Source: Pogona vitticeps
Lineage: Eukaryota; Chordata; Lepidosauria; Squamata; Agamidae
NCBI RefSeq assembly: GCF_051106095.1
Contig: NC_135786.1
Span: forward strand, 14,230,501 to 14,294,500
Direction of reading: 5' to 3'
DNA length: 64,000 nt
Part shown: piece after piece, positions 1 to 19,012 of the stretch
How positions within the stretch are numbered: position 1 is the stretch's first letter
Layout of the letters: the number at the start of each line of letters is the position of its first letter
Notes under the pieces: generated by a model
Told to the model about the DNA's origin: nothing
Database searches by the model: none
The model's input: the letters and a program-made list of their open reading frames with translations, nothing else
Made by a program: the position numbers and the translations under genes

Positions 1-635
1 GAAAGGGATAAAAGTGCTGCAGAATCGCTTTGATCCCTGCTTTCCCCTCCACTTGTTTTTGTTCTCTCCTCAGCTTACTTCCGTGTATAAGATGACCCTC
101 AATTTTTAGTCTAAAGTTTTTAGACAAAAGTATAGTCTTATACAAGGAAAAATATGGTATGTAGATATGTTGCCGTCAGAGTTTGGAAAGTTGCTTTTTA
201 AAATGAACATGTTAGGTGACATATTAAATGTCAGCAGCTAGGTTGTCACCATTACTATGATTGCTTTGATTTGGAAATAATCTCTTGCATTATGTGTTAT
301 TAATTGTCATTATTTCAGATCTGAAAAATAGAGAGAAATGCCCTCTGATTCCTGCTTATGGCTAATTCTGATGTTTCACTAATATTTGCAAAAAGGCAAC
401 AAACAAGAATACTTCTCTTGCCTGTTAAGGTTGATAAAGAGAACACCTGAATATTTAATGCCAAAATGCTTCTCAAAATGCCTGCCATGACTTCAGAAGT
501 AACTTTTGAAAGTAGCAAGAAAACACAATTTGTTACAGTTAAAAAGTAATGTGGTCTCTCCTCCTATTTACATGTGAACAAAGCTGTAAGATCCGTCAAG
601 GTGAAACTGTGCTTACCATAAGATAAACTACAAAA
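1..635. other. Intergenic stretch left of the LTR element
   Basis: No gene is supported here. Open frames are short and lack recognisable domains. The only structure seen is a small inverted-end element at about 77-156; the rest is AT-rich unique-looking sequence. Confidence 0.5.
77..156. mobile_element. Short inverted-terminal MITE-like element
   Basis: The left end reads CTTCCGTGTATAAGATGACC and the right end, reverse-complemented, gives TTTCCTTGTATAAGACTATA, so the ends pair imperfectly around a short AT-rich middle. Small palindromic elements of this look are common as non-autonomous DNA transposons in amniotes. The superfamily is not assigned, and no target duplication was identified. 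Confidence 0.4.
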
Positions 636-640
636 CCTAT

Positions 641-1182
641 TGTTACATAACAGCACTGATGTTACCTGTCTGTCATGGGTTTGGAGGGAAAGTTCCATCC
701 TATGGGGAGTGGAAGGCGGGACATCAGGAGGAGGGGCTGTACTGTATAAATATGTGATGCCTGTGTGGTGAAGAGTAGATGCTGAGACAGACTGTGAGAC
801 ACTGGGTTGGGACGAAGCAGCAGCTGGGGAAGAAGAAGCTGTTGTGGGAGTCTGGGTGTCTGACAGGGTACTACTGTGTGTCAGAGTACCAACCTGATAA
901 GTTCAGGTGTCTGTGGGTTAGCCAGAACTGATGGGTTCAGGGTCTGTGCTTTAAGTTAAAGGTTCTAGGTGAACCAAACTGTATGCTTGTGTGTGTGAGA
1001 ATAAGCCACGTTACTTTATTTTATTCACCTGATTGTTTTATTTACCCTGTTTGTATTTAAAATAAACCTTATTCTTTTGTTGTTTAAAAATCCATCCCTG
1101 GTCTGTGTGACTTATTATAGGGAATGGTTGGTGGCAGCTTAGTAACTGTGTGATAGATCCCAGTAGGTCTGGGTTTGTCACA
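641..1182 (+). repeat. Left LTR of the Gmr1-like element
   Basis: The 542-bp LTR starts TG and ends CA. A TATA-like motif (TATAAAT) lies near 747 and an AATAAA polyadenylation signal near 1060, consistent with U3-R-U5 organisation. It matches the right LTR base for base by eye. Confidence 0.93.
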
Positions 1183-1616
1183 TTGATTGGTGTCCAGCGT
1201 GTGGGATACGACTGGTCCAGTTGTCCAGCGGTCCAGCAAAGCCTTGGCAGGTGTGCCCAGAGCAAGGGGGGTCTAGTCAGGGACAGTCTGAGGCGCGTAG
1301 GTAATCTTCTAGGTGTACCTCACGGGGAGGTGCGCTAGTAGAAGAACGTGCCAACTGGGGAGACTTAGATTAAGGTGCTCTGAGGCAGCCTAGTTTTGGC
1401 GGGAAAAGCTGAGGAAAAACTGCGTAGCAACAGCGAGCTAGCTTGCCAGCTGAGAGGCCCAGCAGAGGGGGGAGGCTCTGACTCGATACTGTTGCAACTT
1501 TAGTGCTGAAGAACAGCAGCAATCTCTAGGGAGAGCTGGTTCTGAGGTAAAAGGAAAAAAGTGGTCGTTTTATTTTGAGGCTTGACTTTTTAAAGCAGCC
1601 TGTTCTGAGGGGGGGT

Positions 1617-4600
1617 ATGCCCTTGACTCGAAGCCAAGTAGCAGACATGAGTGAGGTGAAAGACCCCCAGATTGACCAAGGTTCTGAGGATGAATTTGGC
1701 TCAGTGCAAGGTGACAGCACAGGAGAGCAGGACCCAGAACTCAGAAAAATACTCCTAGCCCAACAGCATGAACTGAGGGTGAGGGAAATGGAGGAAAGAT
1801 TAGAGAGAGAAAGAAGAGAGGAAAGGGAGAAACAGAGACAATTTGAATTGGCATTGGAGAGAGAGAAAATGGCGTTTGAATTAAGAAAACTGGAACTGAT
1901 GAACCAGAACAATAATAATAATAGGGATTCTGAGGGAGGCCAATTGTCTAAGGCTGACCTGAAGAAATTCCCTGTGTACCACAAGGGAGATTGTCCTGAG
2001 GTGTTCTTTTCCTTAGTGGAAAGAGCGTTTGTGGACTTCTCAGTAAGGGAAACTGAGAAGATGACCATCATGCGGTCTTTAATCAGTGGTAGCCTGGCTG
2101 AGGTTTATGCCGAGATGCCTGAGGAATTGATGAAAGATTTTGCAGAGTTTAAAAAACTGGTGTTTGCCAGACATGGGATAAATGCAGAGCAGCTGAGACA
2201 AAGATTCAGGTCCCTCACCAAGAAGCCAGAACAGACTTTTACCCAAGTGGGGGCCCAATTGGTGAGGCTGCTTGAGAAATGGCTGTCGCAGGAGGGAACA
2301 GAGACCTATGAACAGCTTAAAGACTTGATAGCCCTGGAACAGTTCTATTCAGTCCTGCATGGGGAATTGAAATTCCAGGTGAGGGAAAGGAAACCGAAAT
2401 CTGTGGCAGCAGCCGCAGAGATCGCGGATTTTATCTCCCAAATAAGAAAGCCCTTGGGTGAGGGGAAATCTGTAGGTAAACCCAAAGAAACCTACAGCAA
2501 GTACTCTCAGGGACCAGGGAAAAGCCAGCAAGGGGGAGGGGCCCATGGTGAAGGGAAGCCCTCAGACATGAAACCAAGCCCTCAGAATTTGGAGGGAAAA
2601 CCCAAACAAGAGGAGAGAGAATCAAAATACACCAGAAAATGCTATTTCTGTCAGGGAAAGGGTCATCTAATCTCAGAGTGTGAAAAATTAAAGCAGCTAA
2701 AAGGAATGGTGCCTCAGAATGCTAGTGGAACCAAGCCAAAAGCTGTGTTCTGTGTCCAGAAAGAGCAAGGCTCAGTGTCACTGAGGGAGCCTGTTGCCAT
2801 GGCTACTCAGTCTGGAACAGCTACCTCTGCTGATCAGGCTGAGGAAAATGGTCCTCTTGTGGAGGTAAAGCGCTGCTTGCTGATAAAAACAGATTCTCAG
2901 TTGTTTGAGACAGCAGGGGTGGACGTAGGAATACTTGACCGTCAGTATAGGGGGCTGCGGGACACTTGTTCCCAGGTAACCCTGTGCCATCCAGATATCA
3001 TCCCTAGGGAGTTTATAATCCCAAATGAGAGCATGAAGGTGGCAGGGATTGAGGGGCAGATAATCTCTCTGCCAGTAGCAGAGGTACCTGTCAACTTTCA
3101 AGGCTGGAGGGGAGATTGGCGGATAGCGATTTCATCGACTCTGCCAGCAGCCGTGCTCGTGGGAAATGACCTGGCTGAACATGTGAAACGGGTGCTAGTG
3201 ATTACACGCTCACAAGCCACCACAGGGACAGTTCAGGGGGGTAATGATGAGCCAGAGACGGAAGCAGGTGGGGGGAGTTCAGAAGCTGTGGTGGAAACCT
3301 TAACCACAGACAGCAGATTTGGACAGGAGCAAAAGGCAGACGCCACTCTCCAAAAGTGTTTTGAACAGGTGACTGACGCCCAGCTGACACCTGAAACCCC
3401 AGTGAGATTTCTGGAGAAAAAGGGGATTTTATATAGAGAAACCCTGAGGAATATCTCAAAAGGGGGAGATGGGATCAGAAGTCAGCTGGTGGTACCTGAA
3501 AAGTATCGCCCCATGATCTTACAAAGGGGGCACTCTGACATGTTTGCTGCACACTTAGGAGTGAACAAAACACAGCAGAGAATAACACAGAATTTCTACT
3601 GGCCTGACATAGGGAAGCAGATCAGGGAGTTCTGTAAACAATGTGATGTGTGTCAAAGGCAGGGGAATAACCGCGACAGGACCAAAGCAAAGTTGTGCCC
3701 TTTGCCTGTGATTGACACTCCGTTCAAATGCATAGGGGTGGATATAGTGGGACCTTTGCCCAAGGCCACAAAGAGGGGGAACAGGTTCATCCTAACAATT
3801 GTGGACCATGCCACAAGGTATCCTGAAGCCATACCCCTGACTAACATTGAAACTAACACAGTGGCCGATGCTTTGGTGGGGTATATGTCCAGGATGGGAT
3901 TTGCCTCAGAGATAATCACAGATTTGGGAGCATCGTTCACATCAAAGCTCATGAAACGCTTATGGCAGATCTGTGGAATTAAGCACAAGGAAACCACTGC
4001 CTATCATCCTGAAAGTAATGGGTTAACTGAGAAGTTCAATGGGACTCTAATGCGCATGATTAGGGCTTACTTGGCAGAGAATCCAAACAATTGGGACCAG
4101 AAGCTGCAACCCCTTTTGTTTGCTTATCGATCAGTGCCACAAGCCAGTACCGGGTTTAGTCCATTTGAACTTCTATTTGGGAGACGGGTGAAAGGGCCCC
4201 TTGATTTGATCAAACAAAATTGGGAGCAGATCACCCAGGATGACCCACAAGACGTTGTGACTTACATAGACACCTTGATGAATGACCTAAGGAGAAATCT
4301 AGAGCTGGCAGCAGAAAACCTGCAAGCTCAGAAGGTCAGACAGAAAACATGGTATGACCATAAAGCTAGAGAGAGGCACTTTGACCCAGGGGAGGAAGTG
4401 CTCTGGCTTAGGCCCTGCAGAGAGAATAAACTGCAGCTCAAATGGGCAGGACCATATGGGGTCATTTCCAAGATGTCAGACCTGAACTACCTAATAGAGC
4501 AGGAGGAGAACCAAGCAAGGAGGGTGGTTCATGTGAATGCCCTAAAACCCTACTACAGAGGGGAACAGAGGGTTTTATTCGCGATAAAAGCAGCGGAGAG

Positions 4601-6065
4601 TGAGGAAGCTGAATTACCCTTCTGGGAGGGTAGAGGGGAAGTAAAATACAACCCAGAGGAGGTAAAGATCAGTCCTGCACTCACCCAAGACCAGCAGCAA
4701 GAACTAAAAATGCTGCTTAGAAAATATCAACAGGTGTTTTCCAACAAGCCGGGGATAGTGAAGGGAGTGATGCATCGGATCCACACAGGGGATGCACCCC
4801 CGCAGGCAGTATCCCCATACCGAGTAACGGGACCCTATAGGGACAAGGTGCGGAAGGAGTTGGACGAAATGCTGAGGGAGAACATAATCGTCCCCTCTTC
4901 TAGTCCTTGGTCCTCTCCGATAGTCCTTGTGGACAAGCCTGATGGGAGCATTAGGTTTTGTGTTGATTACAGGAAATTAAACCGTGTAACCACTCCTGAT
5001 GCCTACCCAATGCCCAGGCTAGACAACCTGATTGAAACCATAGGGGGTTGTCGGTTCATCTCATCATTGGACCTGGTAAAGGGATATTGGCAATTAAGAA
5101 TTGATCCCAGGGATCAAGAAAAGACTGCCTTTTGCAGCCCTTTTGGTCTCTATGAGTTTCGAGTCCTGAGCTTTGGTCTCAGAAATGCACCAGCCACATT
5201 CCAAAGGCTGATGGACCAGACCTTGGCAGGGCTCAGTGACTTTACAGTGGCCTACATTGACGACATAGGGATCTTCAGTAATACCTGGGAAGATCACCTG
5301 ATACACCTGGAGTTAGTGCTGCAGAGGTTAAGTGCAGCAGGGCTAACAGTAAAGGCCAGCAAGTGTCAGCTGGGTAGCCCAGAAATAAAATACTTGGGTC
5401 ACATGGTAGGGGGAGGAGTGATAAAACCCCTGGAGGCCAAAATAGAAGCTGTTCGTGATTGGCCTAGACCCAACACCAAGAAAAAAGTCAAATCATTTCT
5501 TGGGTTGGTGGGCTACTACAGAAAGTTCATCCCGAGGTTTAGCGAGATTGCGGCTCCGCTGACCGATCTGACGAGGAAGAAGGCTGATGACCGCATCCCG
5601 TGGACCAGCGACTGTGAGGCGGCGTTCCAGAGGTTGAAGGAGGCGTTAATCAACTATCCTGTCCTGCGTGCTCCAGACTTCGACCGGGAGTTTATCATCT
5701 ACACCGACGCGTCTAACAGCGGGGTAGGAGCAGTTCTGTGCCAGGAGGATGAGAATGGTGACCAGCATCCAGTGTCCTACCTGAGTAGGAAACTTCAAAA
5801 AGGTGAGAGACATTTGGCAACCGTGGAGAAGGAGTGTCTGGCCATAGTCTACGCGATCCAGAAGGCCAAGCCTTACATCTGGGGAAGACATTTTATTCTG
5901 TGTACTGACCATTCACCATTGCAATGGTTAAAGACGATGAAAACCCACAATAGCAAACTTATGAGGTGGGCTTTGAACTTACAGGACTATGACTTTGAAG
6001 TGAAGGTGGTCAGAGGGTCAGTGAACTGTGTTGCTGACGCCTTATCAAGAAGACCTGAAGACTGA
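1617..6065 (+). CDS. Gag-Pol polyprotein of the Gmr1-like element
   Basis: This is a single open frame of about 1,480 residues from the first in-frame ATG (1617). In order: a charged coiled-coil N-terminus; a capsid-like region whose C-terminal part (about 2190-2440) resembles the SCAN domain (LIALEQFYSVL followed by QVRERKP); a CCHC zinc knuckle CX2CX4HX4C (2640-2681); a stretch where a protease would sit but which is not confidently recognised; an integrase with an HHCC zinc module (about 3531-3655) and a D-D-E core (about 3735-4035); reverse transcriptase with YIDD near 5253; and RNase H with TDAS and TDHS motifs up to the stop. The function is self-replication through an RNA intermediate. 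A fused Gag-Pol in one frame with INT before RT differs from the usual Gypsy order. No envelope is seen. Confidence 0.93.
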   Translation: MPLTRSQVADMSEVKDPQIDQGSEDEFGSVQGDSTGEQDPELRKILLAQQHELRVREMEERLERERREEREKQRQFELALEREKMAFELRKLELMNQNNNNNRDSEGGQLSKADLKKFPVYHKGDCPEVFFSLVERAFVDFSVRETEKMTIMRSLISGSLAEVYAEMPEELMKDFAEFKKLVFARHGINAEQLRQRFRSLTKKPEQTFTQVGAQLVRLLEKWLSQEGTETYEQLKDLIALEQFYSVLHGELKFQVRERKPKSVAAAAEIADFISQIRKPLGEGKSVGKPKETYSKYSQGPGKSQQGGGAHGEGKPSDMKPSPQNLEGKPKQEERESKYTRKCYFCQGKGHLISECEKLKQLKGMVPQNASGTKPKAVFCVQKEQGSVSLREPVAMATQSGTATSADQAEENGPLVEVKRCLLIKTDSQLFETAGVDVGILDRQYRGLRDTCSQVTLCHPDIIPREFIIPNESMKVAGIEGQIISLPVAEVPVNFQGWRGDWRIAISSTLPAAVLVGNDLAEHVKRVLVITRSQATTGTVQGGNDEPETEAGGGSSEAVVETLTTDSRFGQEQKADATLQKCFEQVTDAQLTPETPVRFLEKKGILYRETLRNISKGGDGIRSQLVVPEKYRPMILQRGHSDMFAAHLGVNKTQQRITQNFYWPDIGKQIREFCKQCDVCQRQGNNRDRTKAKLCPLPVIDTPFKCIGVDIVGPLPKATKRGNRFILTIVDHATRYPEAIPLTNIETNTVADALVGYMSRMGFASEIITDLGASFTSKLMKRLWQICGIKHKETTAYHPESNGLTEKFNGTLMRMIRAYLAENPNNWDQKLQPLLFAYRSVPQASTGFSPFELLFGRRVKGPLDLIKQNWEQITQDDPQDVVTYIDTLMNDLRRNLELAAENLQAQKVRQKTWYDHKARERHFDPGEEVLWLRPCRENKLQLKWAGPYGVISKMSDLNYLIEQEENQARRVVHVNALKPYYRGEQRVLFAIKAAESEEAELPFWEGRGEVKYNPEEVKISPALTQDQQQELKMLLRKYQQVFSNKPGIVKGVMHRIHTGDAPPQAVSPYRVTGPYRDKVRKELDEMLRENIIVPSSSPWSSPIVLVDKPDGSIRFCVDYRKLNRVTTPDAYPMPRLDNLIETIGGCRFISSLDLVKGYWQLRIDPRDQEKTAFCSPFGLYEFRVLSFGLRNAPATFQRLMDQTLAGLSDFTVAYIDDIGIFSNTWEDHLIHLELVLQRLSAAGLTVKASKCQLGSPEIKYLGHMVGGGVIKPLEAKIEAVRDWPRPNTKKKVKSFLGLVGYYRKFIPRFSEIAAPLTDLTRKKADDRIPWTSDCEAAFQRLKEALINYPVLRAPDFDREFIIYTDASNSGVGAVLCQEDENGDQHPVSYLSRKLQKGERHLATVEKECLAIVYAIQKAKPYIWGRHFILCTDHSPLQWLKTMKTHNSKLMRWALNLQDYDFEVKVVRGSVNCVADALSRRPED

Positions 6066-6342
6066 AGACGGCGAAAGAACATGGACTATATGTATATAAT
6101 GGTGAACAAAAAGTTAAAATGTACCTGTGTTTTGAATTTGGGTTTGTATGAATAAAGGTAAATTAATGTAATGTATATGGTAAAATGTTTAAATGCATAT
6201 TTGCTATGGTTAACTTGGAGTGTAAGTATATGTAAGTATTATATGGTATGTATAAATGTTGTTGTGTATTTTATGCAGGTTGTTTTTTGGTGAAAAGCAC
6301 TTTTAGCTTTCCCCCTACAAAACAACTTTTAAAGAGGGGAGG

Positions 6343-6884
6343 TGTTACATAACAGCACTGATGTTACCTGTCTGTCATGGGTTTGGAGGGAAAGTTCCAT
6401 CCTATGGGGAGTGGAAGGCGGGACATCAGGAGGAGGGGCTGTACTGTATAAATATGTGATGCCTGTGTGGTGAAGAGTAGATGCTGAGACAGACTGTGAG
6501 ACACTGGGTTGGGACGAAGCAGCAGCTGGGGAAGAAGAAGCTGTTGTGGGAGTCTGGGTGTCTGACAGGGTACTACTGTGTGTCAGAGTACCAACCTGAT
6601 AAGTTCAGGTGTCTGTGGGTTAGCCAGAACTGATGGGTTCAGGGTCTGTGCTTTAAGTTAAAGGTTCTAGGTGAACCAAACTGTATGCTTGTGTGTGTGA
6701 GAATAAGCCACGTTACTTTATTTTATTCACCTGATTGTTTTATTTACCCTGTTTGTATTTAAAATAAACCTTATTCTTTTGTTGTTTAAAAATCCATCCC
6801 TGGTCTGTGTGACTTATTATAGGGAATGGTTGGTGGCAGCTTAGTAACTGTGTGATAGATCCCAGTAGGTCTGGGTTTGTCACA
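6343..6884 (+). repeat. Right LTR of the Gmr1-like element
   Basis: A direct copy of 641-1182, preceded by the polypurine tract and followed by the CCTAT target duplication. Its TATA-like motif would point toward the downstream kinase gene, whose first recognised exon starts 1.6 kb further on. Confidence 0.93.
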
Positions 6885-6889
6885 CCTAT

Positions 6890-8509
6890 ATTTTATGACA
6901 CTTTTATTCAGCTAATTAAAAAGGCACAAAATTCTCTGTTGAAACTTTCATGATTTTTAAAGAAATCTGTTTCTCAGACATAATATTACAAAAAATGCTG
7001 GGAGTGAAGGCTGATAAAGCAAAACAGTACATGATTTTTTAAAGATGTAATAGTAAAAAAAAAAAGCAGGATTACAGTAGGCTTTTAATCTTAGTTTTGC
7101 TGGGGTCAAGAAAAACCATCAAAAGCAACAGACTGTGAATCCCGGTTTTTCAAATACAACGATCCCCTTCCAGCAGGCTTCTAGGTAGAGAAATTTTTTT
7201 TCTATTAATGCCATGAAAAATGAAATGAAAAGGTATCACCCACAAAAACACACACAGTTTTTGTGCTGATACTTTTTCAATGGTGGTATCTGGAGGTGGG
7301 CCACATATAGCTTGTGGGCTACCACCCCCCTGCCCCGATATACACACCCTAATGAATAAAAGCAATTATCAAACTGTTTCTCTTGGTAGTTATATAATAC
7401 AATCCAAAATACTTTTCATAAAACAATAGTTACTCAAGTACATGCAAATATCTTTCCCTCACAAATTAATTTGCTTTTCACTTACTACTGTCTATTGTTG
7501 GCTATACCTTTAGTAATTTAATTACAGAAAAAAGGCAACTTGGTAAAGCAATGCAACAACTTTCTAAAATAAGGCATCTGGTTTCGTAGGGCAGGGAAGT
7601 GGACCTAAAGGAAAAGCCAAGGATCACTCCAGTTCTCTGCTTCCTCTGTAAGTAAGCAAATGACTTTTTTACAAAAGGCTGTTGAAACTTGCACGGACCT
7701 TCTGCCATATTATAGTTAAGAATGCCACTTGATGACACAATATGTCCGTCTACATGTCAAATGTGGTCAATATAACTCATTGCATACTTTCACACATCAG
7801 ATCCTATCTCTTGGGCTCTTATTCATAATTCTGTTCCTGCTTGTGGATCAGAGCGCCTAACAGCTGTACTGAAGATCTGCCTGAATCACCTCTCTGCAAC
7901 ACTAATCAATTTTAGATTCTTGTGTTATGCTATCTGTAATGTATATTTGGATTCTTAATCTGGTAGGATGAGACAGGGTTTGGGGAGGGCTGTCTCCAGA
8001 AATCCTGTCTGCCTCCTCAAGTAAACATTGTGATAGTGTAGAACTGCCAGCATTATATGAGAGTTGGATGTGATTGTGTTGGGAAAAGTAATAAATAATG
8101 AGCTTGGAAAGTTACTTTTTAAAAGTACAGTAATTCGTTCCTGTTATTTATTACATTTTGAAAAACACTTGTTAAACATCATAAAGGGGAAGAGTGAATT
8201 GTAAAAAAATATTAGGACTGATGAGGGAATATCATAAAATTTGAAAATTTCTATTCTGTTATAGTCTATTGACTATTGAAAAGGCTTTAAAATCACCTCA
8301 AAAGGTAACTTAAGAGTGTAACTATGAAGCATTACTTTTACACACATCATTCATGTTCCTTGCATTGTTTTTGAAATGTAATTCCACTGTACAGTATATT
8401 CATTGTTTCAAAAAAGGGGGAGATGCTACTTTGTTATCGTTGACTATGTTATTAGTAATTTGTTGTTTCAAGGCAGTATTTAGCACTGATTCAATTATCT
8501 GATTGACAG
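6890..8509. other. Stretch upstream of the first recognised kinase exon
   Basis: This should hold the promoter, and perhaps 5' exons, of the Aurora kinase. No CpG island, no convincing N-terminal exon and no clear repeat boundary could be identified. Homopolymer A and T runs and short unrelated open frames are all that is seen. Confidence 0.4.
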
Positions 8510-8513
8510 AAAA

Positions 8514-16930
<8,417 letters not shown>

Positions 16931-17182
16931 TCCATTGCACCACATCCCAAAAGATGTTAAGATGCATCAGATGGCTCTTGTATCTTTTTTGGACTGCTGA
17001 ACATTGTGATAAATAACAGCTGAACAGCTATCACACACTTTTCCAGTGAATTCTCACTGCTACTGGTAATATGCTTGGCTGAATAACTACTGTATTTATA
17101 AGGGATGGAGGAACTTTACTGCTTAATGTACAGAGGGCGAAGGGGGGAAACAAGATTTTGTATAATTGTAAACATTTAAAAC

Positions 17183-17188
17183 AATAAA
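17183..17188 (+). terminator. Polyadenylation signal of the Aurora kinase gene
   Basis: AATAAA lies 253 bases after the stop codon and is followed by a G/T-containing stretch. It is the first canonical hexamer downstream of the coding end. Confidence 0.6.
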
Positions 17189-17408
17189 TGTGCAAAAAAA
17201 AACCACCCACCACCTGGCAATATTGCCTCCATGCCCCTAGAGGGCAGAGGAGGGCTTTCTGAGCAAACAGTTCCCACCTCCAAAAAAAATGGGGCAGGAG
17301 ACCACAAGACTCTAGAAATACCTCTGAAGAATACACAAGGCCCATAGGTGGCCCAGCCCTGCAATATATATTTGATTACCTTAGTGTAAAACAATTATAA
17401 ACCACATA

Positions 17409-18090
17409 CAGTGGGGTCTCTACTTAAAAACTTAATCCGTATTGGAAGGTGGTTCTCAAGTTGAAAAGTTCTTATGTTGAATCTGCATTTCCCATAGGAA
17501 TGCATTGAAAACCATTTAATCCGTATCTGCTCTTTTCCGTTCATAGAAACTACAATAGAACCTCTACTTAAGAACTTAATCAGTTTTGGAATGGTGTTCT
17601 TAAGTTGAAACGTTCTTAAGTTGAAGCAAAATTTCCCATAGGAATGGACTGAAAACCAATTAATCCGTTCTGGCTGTTTTTGTTTGTTTGTTTGTTTGTT
17701 TTTTTGTTATGTAGAGGTGCGTTCATACATTGAAGCATTAGTTCCCATAGGAACTAATGCAAAGCTGGTTAATACGTACTCTACCACTAGGGGGAGAATT
17801 TTTTTAAACCTAAGATGACCTAAGGTTAAAAAAAGAGCAGGAAAGGTTTTTTTTCCTGTTCTTATCTTGGATTTCTGTTCTCAAGTAGAAGCAAAATTTA
17901 GCAAATGGAGCTGTTCTTAAGTTGGATTGTTCTTAAGTATTTATTTATTATTTATTTATTTATTTATTGGACTTATATACCGCCCCATAGCGCTACAAGC
18001 ACTCTCCGGGCGGTTTTACAATTTTTAATTATACAGGCTACACATTGCCCCCCCAGCAAGTAGGGACGTTCTTAAGTAGAGACCCCACTG
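17409..18090. mobile_element. TA-flanked TIR DNA transposon, non-autonomous, CAGTGG family
   Basis: Termini are CAGTGGGGTCTCTACTTAA and its exact inverse TTAAGTAGAGACCCCACTG, flanked on both sides by TA. TA duplication and a CAG...CTG end suit the Tc1/mariner-pogo (Tigger-like) group. A second copy of the terminal motif (ACCTCTACTTAAGAACTTAATC) lies inside near 17557, so the element carries an internal duplication or a nested relative, and a LINE piece interrupts it at about 17936-18060. No transposase frame was seen. Confidence 0.8.
17936..18060 (-). mobile_element. LINE fragment nested in the TIR element
   Basis: A TTTATTTATT tract is followed by ACTTATATACCGCCCC and CACTCTCCGGGCGG, the antisense 3' end of a CR1/L2-type LINE. 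It interrupts the DNA transposon that surrounds it, so it is the younger insertion. Confidence 0.6.
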
Positions 18091-18667
18091 TATTCTTATC
18101 ACTGAGCATTTTGCGTATCTCTTTTTATGCAGTTTAACATTTTGTCTGGTTATACATGCTTTCCTAGACTGGGCAGAATAGCATATTTATTAACATAGCA
18201 CAAGTCTGTACATTTTGGAGTACACAAATTGTTCAGAGGATAAATAGTTAGGTTAGATGCAGTAGGTGCAAAACATATCTGAGAATGCATATACAAGGCT
18301 TTTGAAGCAGAGAAGAAATTGCTATTTTTCCTTTGAAAATAGAGATGGATGGCACTAAACTTAATGTTCCCAAAAAAAGAGGAAGCAAAGAGTAAAGAGA
18401 GAACATTTTGCCTACTATAATGAGTCCTGGGAAACTTCCAAGCAAAGTTTTTTTCATGCCATTGTCATGCTTCTTCCACAACATTTTAATGGACTTCTGC
18501 TGTTACCAAGTACACTCCCAGAGCACATGTATAAACTCAGGCATGTTCAGAGACATACCCAAAAGGGATCTTTGAACCATCTTGACACAGATTGGGCTGA
18601 CTACATCACACTAACATAGAGCTCTTCACAAGAGGATTTTACTGAGCACAAAAGAATTTAAATACAG

Positions 18668-19012
18668 CAGGGGTTTTAAACTCAATTTACCTGGGGGCCG
18701 CTAGAGGCAGAGGCTGGGTGAGGCTGGGCCGCATCAGATTTTCCGCCAAGCGGAGCAAGAGCCCGAGGAAGCCGCCCAGGAGTTTCCTTAGCCGGCAGAG
18801 AGGTGGGCTGGCTGGCAGGCTGCAGTCCTGGATGGAGGGTGCAAGAGGTGCTGTCTTGGGAGAGAGCCGGTGAGCGAGGCAAGGCTTTTTTTTTTTTACT
18901 CTTGACAGCAGAGGATGTGTGGGCGCTTTGGGGGAGCAGGCAAGGCAAGGGCCACAAATTGTCATCTGGGGGGGCTGCAAATGGCCCCCGGGCCGCATGT
19001 TTGAGACCCCTG
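18668..19012. mobile_element. hAT-type non-autonomous transposon
   Basis: The ends CAGGGGTTTTAAACTC and TGTTTGAGACCCCTG are imperfect inverted repeats, and the 8-bp duplication AAATACAG flanks the element (18660-18667 and 19013-19020). An 8-bp target site and CAGGGGT termini place it in the hAT superfamily. The GC-rich 345-bp interior explains the overlapping open frames on both strands; none is a gene. Confidence 0.85.

Larger units (their letters stand above)
641..6884 (+). mobile_element. Whole-looking Ty3/Gypsy LTR retrotransposon, Gmr1-like clade
   Basis: Two direct 542-bp LTRs (641-1182 and 6343-6884) bracket one long open frame. They begin TGTTACATAAC and end GTCACA. A 5-bp target duplication CCTAT lies at 636-640 and again at 6885-6889. 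A TGG-starting primer-binding-like site begins at 1188, six bases after the left LTR, and a purine tract (6331-6342) abuts the right LTR. The polyprotein order is capsid, CCHC knuckle, presumed protease region, integrase, reverse transcriptase, RNase H. Integrase before RT is the hallmark of Gmr1-like Gypsy elements, first described in cod. The LTRs look identical by eye, so insertion was probably recent. It appears whole, with no breaks noticed. Confidence 0.93.

Noticed and set aside
1526-2071. 181-residue minus-strand frame within the Gag region
   Set aside because: It is the antisense shadow of the glutamate/arginine-rich coiled coil of the retroelement frame.
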